A DNA stretch of 64,000 bases. Source: Streptomyces ferrugineus (GTDB lineage Bacteria > Actinomycetota > Actinomycetes > Streptomycetales > Streptomycetaceae). The DNA is taken from the NCBI RefSeq assembly GCF_015160855.1, contig NZ_CP063373.1:8283001-8347000 (forward strand). Reading direction: 5' to 3'. Of the stretch, positions 47,054 through 54,368 are shown in pieces; the stretch's first letter is position 1, and each line of letters starts with the position of its first letter. The notes below the pieces were generated by a model. It made no database searches. It saw nothing but the letters and a program-made list of their open reading frames with translations, and was not told the origin of the DNA. Position numbers and translations under genes: made by a program.

Positions 47054-48160
47054 TCAGCCTTCCGCACCCCCCTCGATCGCCTGCTCCACCTCCGCCACTC
47101 GCTCCCGCTCCTCCGCCGCGAACCGCTCGGCGTCGAGCTTCTCGGCGATCTCCTCGTCCTGAGCCATCAGCAGATCCAGATTGGAGTCGCCCATCTCGAA
47201 CACCCCCATGTCGACATAGGCCTGCTGAAGCCGCTTGCCCCACAGCCCGATGTCCTTCACACAAGGGACGATGCGCGAGAAGAGCAGCCGCCGGAACAAC
47301 TGCAGAAACTCGGACCGCTCGCTGATCTCCTCCGCCTCGGCCCTCGGAATGCCGAAGTTCTCCAGAACCTCGACCCCCCGCAGCCGGTCCCGCATCAGAT
47401 AGCAGCCCTCGATGACGAACTCCTCCCGCTCACGGAGTTCGGCATCGGTCAACTGCTTGTAGTAGTCCCTGAGCGCCATCCGCCCGAAGGCCACGTGCCG
47501 CGCCTCGTCCTGCATCACATAGGCCAGGATCTGCTTGGGCAGCGGCTTGTTGGTGGTGTCCCGGATCATGCCGAACGCGGCCAGCGCGAGCCCCTCGATC
47601 AGCACCTGCATACCGAGGTACGGCATGTCCCACCGGCTGTCGCGCAGCGTGTCACCCAGCAACGACTGCAGATTGTCGTTGATCGGATAGACCATCCCGA
47701 TCTTCTCGTGCAGAAAACGCCCGTAGATCTCCGCGTGCCGCGCCTCGTCCATCGTCTGCGTCGCCGAATAGAACTTCGCGTCCATATCCGGAACCGACTC
47801 CACGATCCGCGCCGCACAGATCATCGCGCCCTGCTCACCGTGCAGAAACTGGCTGAACTGCCAGGACGCGTAGTGCCGCCGCAGCTCGCCCCGCTCCCGT
47901 TCGCTCATCCTCGCCCAGTACGGCGTCCCGTAGAGCGCCATCGCCTCCTCCGGCGTACCGAGCGCGTCGAACGGATCGACCTCCAGATCCCAGTCGATCC
48001 TTCTCTGCCCGTCCCACTGCTTGTCCTTGCCCTTCTGGTACAGCGCCAGCAGCCGGTCGCGCCCGTCGTCGTACTCCCAGCTGAAGCGGGCCGCGCCGGC
48101 CGCGGGCACCTGCCAGAGAGGTTCTCCCGGATCGCCTGCGTACAGGTCCTGTGTCGGCAT
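47054..48160 (-). CDS. Ferritin-like (ribonucleotide-reductase-like) diiron protein
   Basis: 368 residues from ATG at 48160; an in-frame start at 48199 is less likely. The helical core has metal-ligand patterns typical of diiron ferritin-like proteins: a Glu in LHGEQGAMI, then DEARH twice (MDEARHAEIY and QDEARHVAFG). Such proteins activate oxygen at a two-iron centre. The substrate is unknown. It is transcribed away from the AurF-like gene, also a diiron enzyme, across a 89-bp region, suggesting shared control or joint function. Confidence 0.8.
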   Translation of the reverse strand: MPTQDLYAGDPGEPLWQVPAAGAARFSWEYDDGRDRLLALYQKGKDKQWDGQRRIDWDLEVDPFDALGTPEEAMALYGTPYWARMSERERGELRRHYASWQFSQFLHGEQGAMICAARIVESVPDMDAKFYSATQTMDEARHAEIYGRFLHEKIGMVYPINDNLQSLLGDTLRDSRWDMPYLGMQVLIEGLALAAFGMIRDTTNKPLPKQILAYVMQDEARHVAFGRMALRDYYKQLTDAELREREEFVIEGCYLMRDRLRGVEVLENFGIPRAEAEEISERSEFLQLFRRLLFSRIVPCVKDIGLWGKRLQQAYVDMGVFEMGDSNLDLLMAQDEEIAEKLDAERFAAEERERVAEVEQAIEGGAEG

Positions 48161-48249
48161 GCCCCGCAGGCTCACACGTAGTAGACGCGGGGTCAACAAG
48201 TCTTGCGCAAGGGATTGACGACCTTGCTGACAGGCAGTCTCATAAGCAC

Positions 48250-49188
48250 ATGACGACGCTGACGGAAGCCGACGCGCTCACCGGCCTGCGCGATGCCCTC
48301 GGCCTGCTCAAGGACCGCGAACAGGTGGCCGAACGCCTCCTGGCCTCCTCCGCGAAGCACAGCTTCGACCCGGACAAGGAGCTGGACTGGGACGCGCCCT
48401 TCGAGGAGGGCAAGTGGTTCTGGCCCCCGGAGCTGGTCTCGCTCTACGACACGCCCCTGTGGAAGCGCATGAGCGAGGAGCAGCGCATCCTGCTCTCCCA
48501 GCACGAGGCCGCCGCCCTCGCCTCCCTGGGCATCTGGTTCGAGATCATCCTCATGCAGCTCCTGGTGCGCCACATCTACGACAAATCAGCGACAAGCGCC
48601 CATGTCCGCTACGCACTCACCGAGATCGAGGACGAGTGCCGCCACTCCAAGATGTTCGCCCGGCTGATCTCCCACGGCGACACCCCCTGGTACCCCGTCG
48701 GCCGCGTCCACCAGAACCTCGGCCGCCTGTTCAAGACAATCTCCACCACCCCCGGCTCCTTCACGGCCACCCTCCTCGGCGAGGAGGTCCTCGACTGGAT
48801 GCAGCGCCTGACCTTCCCCGACGAACGGATCCAGCCCCTCATCCGCGGCGTCACCCGCATCCACGTGGTCGAGGAGGCCCGCCACGTCCGCTACGCCCGC
48901 GAGGAACTGCGCCGCCAGATGGTGACGGCCCCGAGGTGGTCCCAGGAATTCACCCGCGTCACCTCCGGCGAGTTCGCCCGCGTCTTCTCCGTGGCCTTCG
49001 TCAACCCCGAGGTCTACACGAACGTAGGGCTGGACAAGCGCGAGGCGATGGCGCAGGTCAAGGCCAGTGCCCACCGCCGCGAGGTCATGCAGACAGGGGC
49101 CAGGCGCCTCACCGACTTCCTGGACGACATAGGCGTGCTGCGCGGAGTGGGCCGCCGCCTGTGGAGGTCGTCGGGCCTGCTCGCGTAG
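48250..49188 (+). CDS. AurF-like diiron oxygenase
   Basis: 312 residues. The diiron ligands appear in order: a Glu in LSQHEAAALAS, EIEDECRHSKMF and VVEEARHVRYA, the pattern of the AurF/CmlI p-aminobenzoate N-oxygenase family. These enzymes oxidise amines or hydroxylate carbon using oxygen. Many Streptomyces carry this paralogue outside antibiotic clusters, often beside a TetR regulator, as here (49442). A substrate cannot be named. Confidence 0.85.
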   Translation: MTTLTEADALTGLRDALGLLKDREQVAERLLASSAKHSFDPDKELDWDAPFEEGKWFWPPELVSLYDTPLWKRMSEEQRILLSQHEAAALASLGIWFEIILMQLLVRHIYDKSATSAHVRYALTEIEDECRHSKMFARLISHGDTPWYPVGRVHQNLGRLFKTISTTPGSFTATLLGEEVLDWMQRLTFPDERIQPLIRGVTRIHVVEEARHVRYAREELRRQMVTAPRWSQEFTRVTSGEFARVFSVAFVNPEVYTNVGLDKREAMAQVKASAHRREVMQTGARRLTDFLDDIGVLRGVGRRLWRSSGLLA

Positions 49189-49233
49189 CTCGGCCGCGAA
49201 CCCCCACGGACCGGCACTCGCGTACGGCGGGGA

Positions 49234-49341
49234 GGGGACGTGCCGGGGGGTGTCCGCCCGCAGCGGCGGGCGTCAACGCAGGGCACCCCTTTGAGACACC
49301 GAGCCGCCCGACCGAGGACGGACACCCCCCGGCGCGGCCCC
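49234..49341. repeat. Intergenic inverted-repeat unit
   Basis: Outer arms at 49234-49256 and 49319-49341 are inverted copies (20 of 23 match, core CCGGGGGGTGTCCG). Inside lies a perfect 7-bp hairpin (CGCCCGC-AGCG-GCGGGCG, 49255-49272). The sequence resembles dispersed palindromic units I know from between other Streptomyces genes. It may fold as a terminator for the AurF-like gene or be a miniature mobile unit. Confidence 0.6.
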
Positions 49342-49441
49342 GCCCCCAACACAACCGTTGGCGCCACGCGCACCCCCACCGCACCCGCGCAGGCCGCCGC
49401 AGGCATCCCACGGGAGCAACCCCCCGACTACGCTGCTGGTC

Positions 49442-50095
49442 ATGACGCCCTCGGCCGCCACCCCCGCCTACCGTCGCCTCAGCGTCGAGGAGCGCCGCAC
49501 CCAGCTCCTCAACGCCGCCCTCACCCTCTTCGCCCACCGCACCCCCGAGGATGTGTCCCTGGACGACGTGGCGGAGGCGGCCGGCGTCTCCCGCCCCCTG
49601 GTGTACCGCTACTTCCCCGGCGGCAAGCAGCAGCTCTACGAGGCCGCCCTGCGCTCCGCCGCCGAGGAACTCCGGCACTGCTTCGACGAACCCCGCGACG
49701 GCCCCCTCCTCCCCCGCCTCGCCCGCGCCCTCGACCGCTACCTCACCTTCGTCGACGAGCACGACACCGGATTCAGCGCCCTGCTCCAGGGCGGCAGCGT
49801 CGTGGAGACCTCCCGCACCACGGCCATAGTGGACGGAGTGCGCCGCGCCGCGGCCGAGCACATCCTCAGCCACCTGGACGTCACCGACCCCGGCCGCCAC
49901 CTCCGTATGACCGTCCGGATGTGGATCACGGCGGTCGAGGCGGCCTCCCTGATCTGGCTGGACGAGGGCAAGCAGCCTCCGAGGGACGACCTACGGGACT
50001 GGCTGGTCGAACAGTTCGAGGCCACGCTCGCCGTCACGGCGGCCCGAGACCCCCAGACGGCCGCCCTGGCCCAGCGGCTCACGGCCGACGAGTGA
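49442..50095 (+). CDS. TetR-family regulator
   Basis: 217 residues. The N-terminal helix-turn-helix is clear (SLDDVAEAAGVSRPLVYRYFPGGKQQLYEAAL), followed by an all-helical ligand domain. It lies downstream of the AurF-like gene on the same strand and is a likely repressor of that gene and its divergent neighbour, sensing their substrate. No operator could be defined with confidence. Confidence 0.9.
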   Translation: MTPSAATPAYRRLSVEERRTQLLNAALTLFAHRTPEDVSLDDVAEAAGVSRPLVYRYFPGGKQQLYEAALRSAAEELRHCFDEPRDGPLLPRLARALDRYLTFVDEHDTGFSALLQGGSVVETSRTTAIVDGVRRAAAEHILSHLDVTDPGRHLRMTVRMWITAVEAASLIWLDEGKQPPRDDLRDWLVEQFEATLAVTAARDPQTAALAQRLTADE

Positions 50096-50105
50096 CACTG
50101 TTGCG

Positions 50106-50420
50106 GTGAAGAGCGAAGACACCCCCTTCGAGGGCGGCCCCATGGACGGCCGCGTCCTGCCGGTCCTGCTGGGCATCACCGGCCACCCGCCCAAGACGTA
50201 CCGCATCCCGGTCCCCGACCCGCACGGCGGCCCGCCCACGGTCCTCGTCTACCGCCGCGTCCCCCGCAAGCAGGGCCCCCGCACCGGCCTCACCCAGCGC
50301 TGGAAGTACGAGTACGACCCCGAGGGCAGGCACGCCCGCCGCCTGAACTGGCCGTGGTCCAAACCGGACACCACGCCGGACGCCACGCCGCCTGGCAAGC
50401 CGCACGACCCGGACGAGTGA
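50106..50420 (+). CDS. Small conserved-type hypothetical protein
   Basis: 104 residues from GTG, 10 bp after the TetR stop, so probably co-transcribed. It is hydrophilic and Pro/Arg-rich with a short ordered part (KTYRIPVPDPHGGPPTVLVY and RWKYEYDPEG). It has no signal, membrane segment or known domain. The type appears familiar from Streptomyces genomes; function unknown. Confidence 0.65.
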   Translation: MKSEDTPFEGGPMDGRVLPVLLGITGHPPKTYRIPVPDPHGGPPTVLVYRRVPRKQGPRTGLTQRWKYEYDPEGRHARRLNWPWSKPDTTPDATPPGKPHDPDE

Positions 50421-50519
50421 CGCGACTGCGCCGAACCGCGCACACCTACCGCGCGAACCCGCCCCCTCCGACACATGCTCACGATGCGGAGCAAAGCGCC
50501 CCGCATCGGAGGTGATGAC

Positions 50520-51653
50520 ATGTCAGGAAGGCTTCTGCGTCTGGCGTGTACGGCGGCAGCCGCCACACTCCTCGCGCCCGCCCCCGCGACGGCGGCCCCC
50601 ACGGCGCCCGCGGTCCCCGTTCCCCTCAAACCCCAAAGCCGGTCCACGGCAGAGCTGCTGACAGACCTTCAGCGCCTGTACCGACAGGCCGAACAGGCCA
50701 CGGAGACCTACAACGCCACCGAGGAGAAGCTGAAGAAGCAGCGCACCGAGGTGACCCGCCTGGACACCGCCCTGACCCGCGCCCGGCTCTCCCTGCACGA
50801 CAGCCGCGGTGCCGCCGGCCGCCTGGCCCGCCAGCAGTACCAGAACTCCACCGACATCTCGCCGTACGTACGCCTGCTCCTGGCCCAGGACCCCCAGCAC
50901 GCCCTCGACCAGGGCCATGTCATCGGCCGACTGGCACGCGAGCGCGCGGCGACGGTCGGCCGTCTGACCGGCACCGAACGCAAGGCCGCCGAGCTGGCCC
51001 GCAAGGCCCGCAAGGCCCTGGACACCCAACTCGCCCTCGCGGAACGCCAGAAGAAGAACCGGGACGCCGTACACCAGCGCCTCAAGGGGGTGGAGGAACT
51101 CCTCGCCTCCCTGACCGCCGAACAGCTCACCGCGCTGGCCGAACTGGAGAAGAAGGACACCGCGAAGGCCCAGCGGGCGTTCCTGGCCTCGGGCGCCCTC
51201 GCACACGACGACCACAAGCCGTCCCGCGAGAGCGCCCGGGCGATCCGCTACGCCAAGAGACAGCTCGGGAAGCCGTACAAGTGGGGTGCGGAGGGCCCGA
51301 AGTCCTACGACTGCTCAGGGCTGACGTCCAAGGCCTGGGCCCACGCGGGCACCCGCATCCCCCGTACCAGCCAGGAGCAGTGGGCGAAGCTCAAGCGCGT
51401 TCCGCTCACCGAACTGCGCCCCGGCGACCTGGTCGTCTACTTCCCGGACGCCACCCACGTGGCCCTGTACCTGGGCAAGGGCAAGGTGGTCCAGGCCCCG
51501 CGGACCGGAGAGAAGATCAAGATCTCCCCGATCGCGTCGAACCCGGTCCTGGGGGCCGTACGCCCGGAGGTCAGGCCCCGGAAACCTCAGCGAGATACGC
51601 CGCGGTCTTCTCGGGCTCATAAAAGAAGTTCTCGAAGTCAGCAGGATCGTTGA
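50520..51653 (+). CDS. Secreted NlpC/P60 peptidoglycan hydrolase
   Basis: 377 residues from ATG at 50520, with GGAGG upstream. A signal peptide (LACTAAAATLLAPAPATA) is followed by a long coiled-coil region (about 45-240) and an NlpC/P60 domain with Cys265 in YDCSGL and His in ATHVALYLG. This is the RipA/SwlA-type endopeptidase layout, cutting gamma-D-Glu-diamino-acid bonds in wall stem peptides. Its basic C-terminal tail overlaps the convergent flavoenzyme gene by 83 bp, so the last residues may be poorly conserved. Confidence 0.9.
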   Translation: MSGRLLRLACTAAAATLLAPAPATAAPTAPAVPVPLKPQSRSTAELLTDLQRLYRQAEQATETYNATEEKLKKQRTEVTRLDTALTRARLSLHDSRGAAGRLARQQYQNSTDISPYVRLLLAQDPQHALDQGHVIGRLARERAATVGRLTGTERKAAELARKARKALDTQLALAERQKKNRDAVHQRLKGVEELLASLTAEQLTALAELEKKDTAKAQRAFLASGALAHDDHKPSRESARAIRYAKRQLGKPYKWGAEGPKSYDCSGLTSKAWAHAGTRIPRTSQEQWAKLKRVPLTELRPGDLVVYFPDATHVALYLGKGKVVQAPRTGEKIKISPIASNPVLGAVRPEVRPRKPQRDTPRSSRAHKRSSRSQQDR

Positions 51654-52824
51654 AGCCGTTCGCGAAGCGATCGGCCACGGGCGGCAGCTGACCGGCCGCC
51701 CCGATCAGGCCCAGGATGTGCTCCGGCGGCGGCGCCAGCATGGCGTTGGTCCACTTGGTGACATGCTGCGCGGTGGCCCAGTACCGGTCGAACGTGGCCC
51801 GCATCCAGTCCTCGTCGAACTCCTTGTCCCCGTGCTCCAGGATCGAGGCGAGGTAGGCGGCCGCGCACTTGGCGGCCGAGTTGGAGCCCTGGCCGGTGAT
51901 GGGGTCGTTGGCCACGACGACGTCCGCCACGCCCAGCACGAGACCGCCGCCGGGCAGCCGCCCCACCGGGTTGCGCACCGTCGGCGCGTACCGCCCGCTG
52001 AGCACACCGCCGGCGTCGGTGAGCTCGACCTCCCTCGCCCGGGCGTACTCCCACGGCGTGTACTTCTCCATGAGTCCCAGGGTCAGCGAGAGGTGCTCCG
52101 CCGGGTCCTTCACCCCGTCGAAGACGTCGAGCGGGCCGCCGGGTATGCCCTCCCAGAACAGGATGTCGGCGCGCCCGGAGGTGGTCAGACACGGCATGAC
52201 GAACAGCTCGCCGACGCCGGGGACGAGATTGCAGCGGACGGCCTCGGTGTCCGGGTGCTCCGGACGCGGGCCCATTCCGTGGACGTACGACACGGCCAGC
52301 GCCCGCTGCGGCTCGCTGTACGGGGAACGCTCCGGGTCCCGGCCGAACATCTGGACCAGCTCACCCTTGCCCGCCGACACCAGCACCAGGTCGTAGGTAC
52401 GCGAGAAGTAGTCGAGGTCGCCGACCGCCGCGCCGTGGATGACGAGCTGTCCGCCGCGCTGGGCGAACGTCTCCATCCAGCCGGCCATCTTCACCCGCTG
52501 GTCCACGGACTGCGCGAACCCGTCGAGGTGGCCCAGCCAGTCGATGGCGCGCGCCGCGGGGCCCTCGCCCCAGGAGCCGGGGCCCGCCACCGAGACGCCG
52601 AGCCCCTCGATCTTCGGGGCCTGGGACTCCCAGAAGTTCAGCTGGAGATCGCGCTCGTGCTGCAGGGCGGTGTGGAACATGCACTGCGTGGACATGACCC
52701 GGCCGGTGCGGATCTCGTCCGCCGTCCGGTTGGACATCAGGGTGACCTCGTACCCGTTCGACTGGAGTCCGAGGGCGAGCTGGAGTCCGGACTGGCCGGC
52801 TCCGACGACGAGTATCTTCCGCAT
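51571..52824 (-). CDS. Styrene/indole-monooxygenase-like flavoprotein at the conservon end
   Basis: 417 residues. An N-terminal FAD Rossmann motif (VVGAGQSGLQLALGL), a central segment typical of StyA-type monooxygenases and a second FAD-contact region (GVADVVVANDPITGQGSNSA) identify the family. These enzymes epoxidise or hydroxylate aromatic alkenes with FADH2 from a separate reductase. It starts 14 bp after cvnD and should be the fifth gene of the conservon operon, where some conservons instead carry a cytochrome P450. No reductase is adjacent. Confidence 0.85.
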   Translation of the reverse strand: MRKILVVGAGQSGLQLALGLQSNGYEVTLMSNRTADEIRTGRVMSTQCMFHTALQHERDLQLNFWESQAPKIEGLGVSVAGPGSWGEGPAARAIDWLGHLDGFAQSVDQRVKMAGWMETFAQRGGQLVIHGAAVGDLDYFSRTYDLVLVSAGKGELVQMFGRDPERSPYSEPQRALAVSYVHGMGPRPEHPDTEAVRCNLVPGVGELFVMPCLTTSGRADILFWEGIPGGPLDVFDGVKDPAEHLSLTLGLMEKYTPWEYARAREVELTDAGGVLSGRYAPTVRNPVGRLPGGGLVLGVADVVVANDPITGQGSNSAAKCAAAYLASILEHGDKEFDEDWMRATFDRYWATAQHVTKWTNAMLAPPPEHILGLIGAAGQLPPVADRFANGFNDPADFENFFYEPEKTAAYLAEVSGA

Positions 52825-52838
52825 GCGGGGGTGTTCTC

Positions 52839-53450
52839 CTACTCGGGGGTGACGTCCAGTGCGTGGCCGACGAGGGACAGCAGGGTCTCGATCACCGAGA
52901 TCCGCCGCCGCGCATCCATGATCATTACAGGTATGTGCGCGGGGATCGTCAACGCCTCTCGCACGTCCTCCGGTTCGAAGCGCTCACTGCCGTCGAAGTG
53001 GTTGACCGCGACCACGTAGGGCAGCCCACAGCTCTCGAAGTAGTCCAGCGCGGGAAAGCTGTCCTTCAGCCGCCGGGTGTCCGCGAGGACGACCGCACCG
53101 ATCGCGCCCCGCACGATGTCGTCCCACATGAACCAGAACCGCTGCTGGCCCGGCGTGCCGAACAGATAGAGCACCAGGTCGTCGTCGAGCGTGATGCGGC
53201 CGAAGTCCATGGCCACGGTGGTGGTCAGCTTGCCGGGCGTCGAGGTGAGGTCGTCGGTGTCCTCGCTCGCCTCGGTCATCAGCGCCTCGGTCTGCAGGGG
53301 CGTGATCTCCGAGACGGCGGTGACCAGCGTGGTCTTGCCGACCCCGAAGCCACCCGCCACCACTATCTTCGTGGCGATGGGCGCCCGGGTGCGGTCCGTC
53401 TGCCAGGACTTCAGGTCCTCGTTGGTGTCTTCAGAGACGACGGAGTCCAC
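52839..53450 (-). CDS. cvnD: CvnD-type small GTPase-like protein
   Basis: 203 residues from GTG at 53450, overlapping cvnC by 20 bp. The P-loop is GGFGVGKTTLV, followed by DFGRITL, LFGTPGQQRF (a Ras-like G3 motif with Thr for Asp) and NHFDG. This is the ATP/GTP-binding member of actinomycete conservons, thought to work with CvnA-C as a membrane-associated G-protein-like switch. Confidence 0.93.
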   Translation of the reverse strand: MDSVVSEDTNEDLKSWQTDRTRAPIATKIVVAGGFGVGKTTLVTAVSEITPLQTEALMTEASEDTDDLTSTPGKLTTTVAMDFGRITLDDDLVLYLFGTPGQQRFWFMWDDIVRGAIGAVVLADTRRLKDSFPALDYFESCGLPYVVAVNHFDGSERFEPEDVREALTIPAHIPVMIMDARRRISVIETLLSLVGHALDVTPE

Positions 53451-53868
53451 TCAGCACCCTTTCGAGCAGAGCGCGGTCCGGACGGCCGGTGCCGTGACCG
53501 GTGCCGGTGCCGTACACACGGATCTTTCCCTGGTCCGCGAGGTCGCTGAGCAGCACGCGGACCACACCGAGCGGCATCTTCAGCAGCGCGGCGATCTCGG
53601 CCACCGTGCGCATACGGCGGCACAGTTCGACGATGGCCCGCATCTCCGGCATCACCCGGGTGGTGAGGGAACCATTCGTCAGTTCCTTGCGCTCCTCGGG
53701 GGCCGCCAGCGCTGCCGTGCTGCCGACGATCGTCTCGACGAGCAGGACGTGGCCGAAGCGGGTACGGCCGCCGGTGAGCGAGTAGGGGCGTACGCGGGCG
53801 GGCCTGCGGTCGCCGCCGCGGACGGGGAGCTGGGGCCTGTTCTGCGGTTTCTTCGGGGCGTTGCTCAT
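53431..53868 (-). CDS. cvnC: CvnC-type DUF742 protein
   Basis: 145 residues. The DUF742 pattern is seen in VRPYSLTGGRTRFGH and the C-terminal winged-helix-like part (VAEIAALLKMPLGVVRVLLSDLADQGKI). It overlaps cvnB by 4 bp and cvnD by 20 bp, so the operon is translationally coupled. In conservons this protein joins CvnA, CvnB and CvnD in a complex. Confidence 0.93.
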   Translation of the reverse strand: MSNAPKKPQNRPQLPVRGGDRRPARVRPYSLTGGRTRFGHVLLVETIVGSTAALAAPEERKELTNGSLTTRVMPEMRAIVELCRRMRTVAEIAALLKMPLGVVRVLLSDLADQGKIRVYGTGTGHGTGRPDRALLERVLSGLRRL

Positions 53869-54368
53869 CGGGTACTCCCTGCCGACGCGGCCTCGAGGGA
53901 CTTCCGTAGCTCGCTGCGGAGCTCTGGGGTGAGGACGTGGCCGGCGCGGCCGACGAAGAGCGCCATATGGTACGCCACGACGCTCATGTCGCAGTCCGCG
54001 GAGCCGTGCACACCGAGCAGCGAGCCGTCGCTGATGGACATCACGAACAGGCTGCCCTCGTCCATCGCGACCATCGTGTGCTTCACGCCGCCGAACTCCA
54101 TCAGCCTGGCGGCGCCGATGGTGAGGCTGCCGATGCCGGAGACGACGGTGGCGAGGTCGGCGGAGGAGCCGCGGGGTCCGGTGGGCCGGTCGCCCTTCGG
54201 CTCGCGGGCTTCCTCGTTGCGTGCCTGATCGGAGGAGAGGAGGAGCAGGCCGTCGGAGGAGACGACGGCGACCGACTGGATGCCCGGCACCTCCTCGACC
54301 AGATTCGTCAGCAACCAGTGCAGGTTGCGGGCTTCACTGCTCAGTCCGAAGGTACTGGGCGCGGTCAA
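53865..54368 (-). CDS. cvnB: CvnB-type roadblock/LC7 protein
   Basis: 167 residues from TTG at 54368, which overlaps the cvnA stop as TTGA and has GAGGAGG about 8 bp upstream. The roadblock/LC7 fold is seen in LLTNLVEEVPGIQSVAVVSSDGLLLLSS and SISDGSLLGVHGSADCDMSVVAYHMA. Such proteins regulate small GTPases and here should act on CvnD. Confidence 0.92.
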   Translation of the reverse strand: MTAPSTFGLSSEARNLHWLLTNLVEEVPGIQSVAVVSSDGLLLLSSDQARNEEAREPKGDRPTGPRGSSADLATVVSGIGSLTIGAARLMEFGGVKHTMVAMDEGSLFVMSISDGSLLGVHGSADCDMSVVAYHMALFVGRAGHVLTPELRSELRKSLEAASAGSTR

